From the NCBI GenBank assembly GCA_014843695.1, contig CM026390.1, positions 12,440,904 through 12,504,903 on the forward strand: DNA of 64,000 nt, in the 5' to 3' direction. This stretch comes from Archivesica marissinica (lineage: Eukaryota; Mollusca; Bivalvia; Venerida; Vesicomyidae). Made by a program: the position numbers and the translations under genes. The notes below the pieces were generated by a model. The model did not search any database. It was not told where the DNA came from and was given only the letters and a program-made list of their open reading frames with translations. Each line of letters starts with the position of its first letter. Within the stretch, counting starts at the first letter, position 1. Below are positions 59,501-64,000 of this stretch, piece after piece.

Positions 59501-62500
59501 CTGTTTGACATAGGACACCATAGCTCACTGTTTGGCATAGGACATCATAGCTCACTGTTTGGCATATTACAACATACCTCACTGGTTGGCATAGGACATC
59601 ATAGCTCACCGTTTGGCATAGGACATCATAGCTCACCGTTTGGCAGAGGACATCATAGCTCACTGTTTGGCATAGTACATCATAGCTCACTGTTTGGCAT
59701 ATGACACCATAGCTCACTGTTTGGCATAGTACATCATAACTCACTGGCTGGCATATGACATCATAGCTCACTGGCTGGCATAGGACATCATAAGTTCATA
59801 ACTCACCGGCTGGCATATGACATCATAGCTCACTGGCTGGCATAGGACATCATAGCTCACTGTTTGGCATAGGACATCATAGCTCACTGTTTCGCATAGG
59901 ACATCATAGCTCACTCGCTGGCATAGGACATCATAGCTCACTGGCTGGCATAGGACACCATAGCTCACTGTTTGGCATAGGACATGAGATCACAGTTTGG
60001 CATAGGACATTATAATTCACTGGCTGGCATAGGACACCATAGCTCATTGTTTGGCATAGGCCACCATAGCTCACTGTTTGGCATAGGCACCATAGCTTAT
60101 TGTTTGGCATAGGACATCATAGCTCACCGTTTGGCATAGGACATCATGGCTCACTGTTTGGCATAGGCCACCATAGCTCACTGTTTGGCATAGGACACCA
60201 TAGCTCATTGTTTGGCATAGGACATCATAGCTCACCGTTTGGCATAGGACATCATAGCTCACTGTTAAACATAGGCCACCATAGCTCACTGTTTGGCATA
60301 GGACACCATAGCTCACTGTTTGACATAGGACACCATAGCTCAATGTTTGGCATAGGACATCATAGCTCACTGTTTGGCATATTACAACATACCTCACTGG
60401 TTGGCATAGGACATCATAGCTCACCGTTTGGCATAGGACATCATAGCTCACCGGTTGGCAGAGGACATCATAGCTCACTGCTTGGCATAGTACATCATAG
60501 CTCACTGTTTGGCATATGACACCATAGCTCACTGTTTGGCATAGTACATCATAACTCACTGGCTGGCATAGGACATCATAGCTCACTGGCTGGCATAGGA
60601 CATCATAAGTTCATAACACACCGGCTGGCATATGACATCATAGCTCACTGGCTGGCATAGGACATCATAGCTCACTGTTTGGCATAGGACATCATAGCTC
60701 ACTGTTTCGCATAGGACATCATAGCTCACTCGCTGGCATAGGACATCATAGCTCACTGGCTGGCATAGGACACCATAGCTCACTGTTTGGCATAGGACAT
60801 GAGATCACAGTTTGGCATAGGACATCATAATTCACTGGCTGGCATAGGACACCATAGCTCACTGTTTGGCATAGGACATCATAACTCACTGGCTGGCATA
60901 GGATATCATAGCTCACTGTTTGGCATAGGACATCATAACTCACTGGCTGGCATAGGACACCATAGCTCACTGGCTGACATAGGATATCATAGCTCACTGT
61001 TTGGCATAGGACATCATAACTCACTGTTTGGCATATGACATCATAGCTCACTGTTTGGCATAGTACATCATAACTCACTGGCTGGCATAGGACATCATAA
61101 CTCACTGGCTGACATAGGATATCATAGCTCACTGTTTGGCATAGGACATCATAACTCACTGTTTGGCATAGGACATCATAGCTCACTGTTTGGCATAGGA
61201 CATCATAACTCACTGGCTGGCATAGGACATCATAGCTCACTGACTGACATAGGATATCATAGCTCACTGTTTGGCATAGGACATCATAACTCACTGTTTG
61301 GCATAGGATATCATAGCTCACTGTTTGGCATATTACATCATAGCTCACTGTTTGGCATATTACATCATAGCTCACTGTTTGGCATAGGACATCATAGCTC
61401 ATTGTTTGGCATAGGCCACCATAGCTCACTGTTTGGCATAGGCACCATAGCTCATTGTTTGGCATAGGACATCATAGCTCACCGTTTGGCATAGGACATC
61501 ATAGCTCACTGGTTGGCATATGATATCGTAGCTCACTGGCTGGCATAGGACATCATAGCTCACTGTTTGGCATAGTACATCATAGCTCACTGGCTGGCAT
61601 AGCACACCATAGCTCACTGTTTGGCATAGTACATCATAGCTCACTGGCTGGCATAGGACACCATAGCTCACTGGCTGGCATAGGACATCATAGCTCACTG
61701 TTTGGCATAGGACACCATAGCTCACTGTTTGGCATAGGACATCATAGCTCACTGTTTCGCATAGGACATCATAGCTCACTGGCTGGCATAGGACATCATA
61801 GCTCACTGGCTGGCATAGGACACCATAGCTCACTGTTTGGCATAGGACATGAGATCACAGTTTGGCATAGGACATCATAATTCACTGGCAGGCATAGGAC
61901 ACCATAGCTCACTGTTTGGCATAGGACATCATAACTCACTGGCTGGCATAGGATATCATAGCTCACTGTTTGGCATAGGACATCATAACTCACTGGCTGG
62001 CATAGGACACCATAGCTCACTGTCTGACATAGGATATCATAGCTCACTGTTTGGCATAGGACATCATAACTCACTGTTTGGCATAGGACATCATAGCTCA
62101 CTGTTTGGCATAGGACATCATAACTCACTGGCTGGCATAGGACATCATAGCTCACTGGCTGACATAGGACATCATAGCTCACTGTTTGGCATAGGACATC
62201 ATAGCTCACTGTTTGGCATAGGACATCATAGCTCACTGTTTGGCATAGGACATCATAGCTCACTGTTTGGCATAGACATCATAGCTCACTGTTTGGCATA
62301 GGACATCATAGCTCACTGTTTGGCATAGGCCACCATAGCTCACTGTTTGGCATAGGCACCATAGCTCATTGTTTGGCATAGGACATCATAGCTCACCGTT
62401 TGGCATAGGACATCATAGCTCACTGTTTGGCATAGGCCACCATAGCTCACTGTTTGGCATAGGACACCATAGCTCATGTTTGGCATAGGACATCATAGCT

Positions 62501-64000
62501 CACCGTTTGGCATAGGACATCATAGCTCACTGTTAAACATAGGCCACCATAGCTCACTGTTTGGCATAGGACACATGGCTCACTGTTGGCATAGGCCACC
62601 ATAGCTCACTGTTTGGCATAGGACACCATAGCTCACTGTTTGGCATAGGACATCATAGCTCACCGTTTGGCATAGGACATCATAGCTCACTGTTTGACAT
62701 AGGACACCATAGCTCACTGTTTGGCATAGGACACCATAGCTCACTGTTTGACATAGGACACCATAGCTCACTGTTTGGCATAGGACATCATAGCTCACTG
62801 TTTGGCATATTACAACATACCTCACTGGTTGGCATAGGACATCATAGCTCACCGTTTGGCATAGGACATCATAGCTCACCGTTTGGCAGAGGACATCATA
62901 GCTCACTGTTTGGCATAGTACATCATAGCTCACTGTTTGGCATATGACACCATAGCTCACTGTTTGGCATAGTACATCATAACTCACTGGCTGGCATAGG
63001 ACATCATAGCTCACTGGCTGGCATAGGACATCATAAGTTCATAACTCACCGGCTGGCATATGACATCATAGCTCACTGGCTGGCATAGGACATCATAGCT
63101 CACTGTTTGGCATAGGACATCATAGCTCACTGTTTCGCATAGGACATCATAGCTCACTCGCTGGCATAGGACATCATAGCTCACTGGCTGGCATAGGACA
63201 CCATAGCTCACTGTTTGGCATAGGACATGAGATCACAGTTTGGCATAGGACATTATAATTCACTGGCTGGCATAGGACACCATAGCTCATTGTTTGGCAT
63301 AGGCCACCATAGCTCACTGTTTGGCATAGGCACCATAGCTTATTGTTTGGCATAGGACATCATAGCTCACCGTTTGGCATAGGACATCATGGCTCACTGT
63401 TTGGCATAGGCCACCATAGCTCACTGTTTGGCATAGGACACCATAGCTCATTGTTTGGCATAGGACATCATAGCTCACCGTTTGGCATAGGACATCATAG
63501 CTCACTGTTAAACATAGGCCACCATAGCTCACTGTTTGGCATAGGACACCATAGCTCACTGTTTGACATAGGACACCATAGCTCAATGTTTGGCATAGGA
63601 CATCATAGCTCACTGTTTGGCATATTACAACATACCTCACTGGTTGGCATAGGACATCATAGCTCACCGTTTGGCATAGGACATCATAGCTCACCGTTTG
63701 GCAGAGGACATCATAGCTCACTGTTTGGCATAGTACATCATAGCTCACTGTTTGGCATATGACACCATAGCTCACTGTTTGGCATAGTACATCATAACTC
63801 ACTGGCTGGCATAGGACATCATAGCTCACTGGCTGGCATAGGACATCATAAGTTCATAACTCACCGGCTGGCATATGACATCATAGCTCACTGGCTGGCA
63901 TAGGACATCATAGCTCACTGTTTGGCATAGGACATCATAGCTCACTGTTTCGCATAGGACATCATAGCTCACTCGCTGGCATAGGACATCATAGCTCACT
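56580..64000 (-). repeat. 27-bp satellite array, right block (inverted)
   Basis: The same 27-bp unit as at 6839-23651 but on the opposite strand, so the V-S-Y-D-V-L-C-Q-T frame is on minus. It shares rare markers with the left block: the GAACTTATGATGTCC insertion, the TTTAACAGTGAGC unit, GCGAAACAG, CAGCGAGTG and CTGTGATCTCATG (left: CTGGGATCTCATG). It reaches the window end. Confidence 0.97.
58605..64000 (-). repeat. 3243-bp higher-order repeat in the right block
   Basis: Markers recur at 3243-3244 bp: 58605 and 61849, 59337 and 62580, 59768 and 63011, 60071 and 63314. Shorter spacings of about 1185 bp (57420 and 58605) and 1050 bp (60799 and 61849) also occur. The period differs from the 3108 bp of the left block although the marker units are the same. 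Confidence 0.8.

Overview
The window is repeat-dominated nuclear DNA of a metazoan, most likely a marine lophotrochozoan and probably a mollusc. The evidence is spliced genes with GT/AG introns, non-LTR, LTR, Harbinger and hAT transposon relics, tRNA-derived SINEs, and a SWIM zinc-finger gene of a type common in bivalve genomes. The species assignment is inference. There are no prokaryotic genes, operons or CRISPR arrays.

Layout. 1-1500 holds the 5' end of a SWIM-finger gene (minus strand, two exons with matching phase, SINE in the intron) and its putative promoter. 1501-2435 is a LINE reverse-transcriptase relic cut by an ~890 bp GT microsatellite (2436-3322). 3640-6838 is a Tx1/L1-like LINE that has lost its RT palm and ends in a poly(A) directly against a satellite. 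6839-23651 is a 27-bp satellite with higher-order structure. 23652-24651 is an assembly gap of exactly 1000 N. 24652-32047 is a 31/36-bp minisatellite whose unit copies an exon-intron junction of the adjoining minus-strand gene (exons 32048-32143 and 33409-35178), an acidic protein with SUMO-interaction-like motifs.

35870-37400 is a decayed I/Jockey-type LINE interrupted by a SINE fragment, and 38180-39420 is a hAT transposase relic. 40600-42142 holds a SINE whose 5' head has expanded into about 21 tandem copies, and a MITE with TTAA flanks. 42150-43044 holds two older transposon relics. 43099-51458 is one LTR retrotransposon (minus strand, short LTRs, PPT and PBS visible, gag missing). It carries a 3854-bp Harbinger element inside its integrase and a 128-bp foldback MITE inside its 5' LTR, both with exact target-site duplications. 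51459-56577 is mostly unannotatable DNA with a minisatellite, a SINE and microsatellites. From 56580 to the window end the same 27-bp satellite returns in the opposite orientation.

Only two host genes are supported, both partial and both on the minus strand. The rest is mobile or tandemly repeated DNA, so the main interest lies in repeat origin, nesting order and a possible scaffold orientation error.
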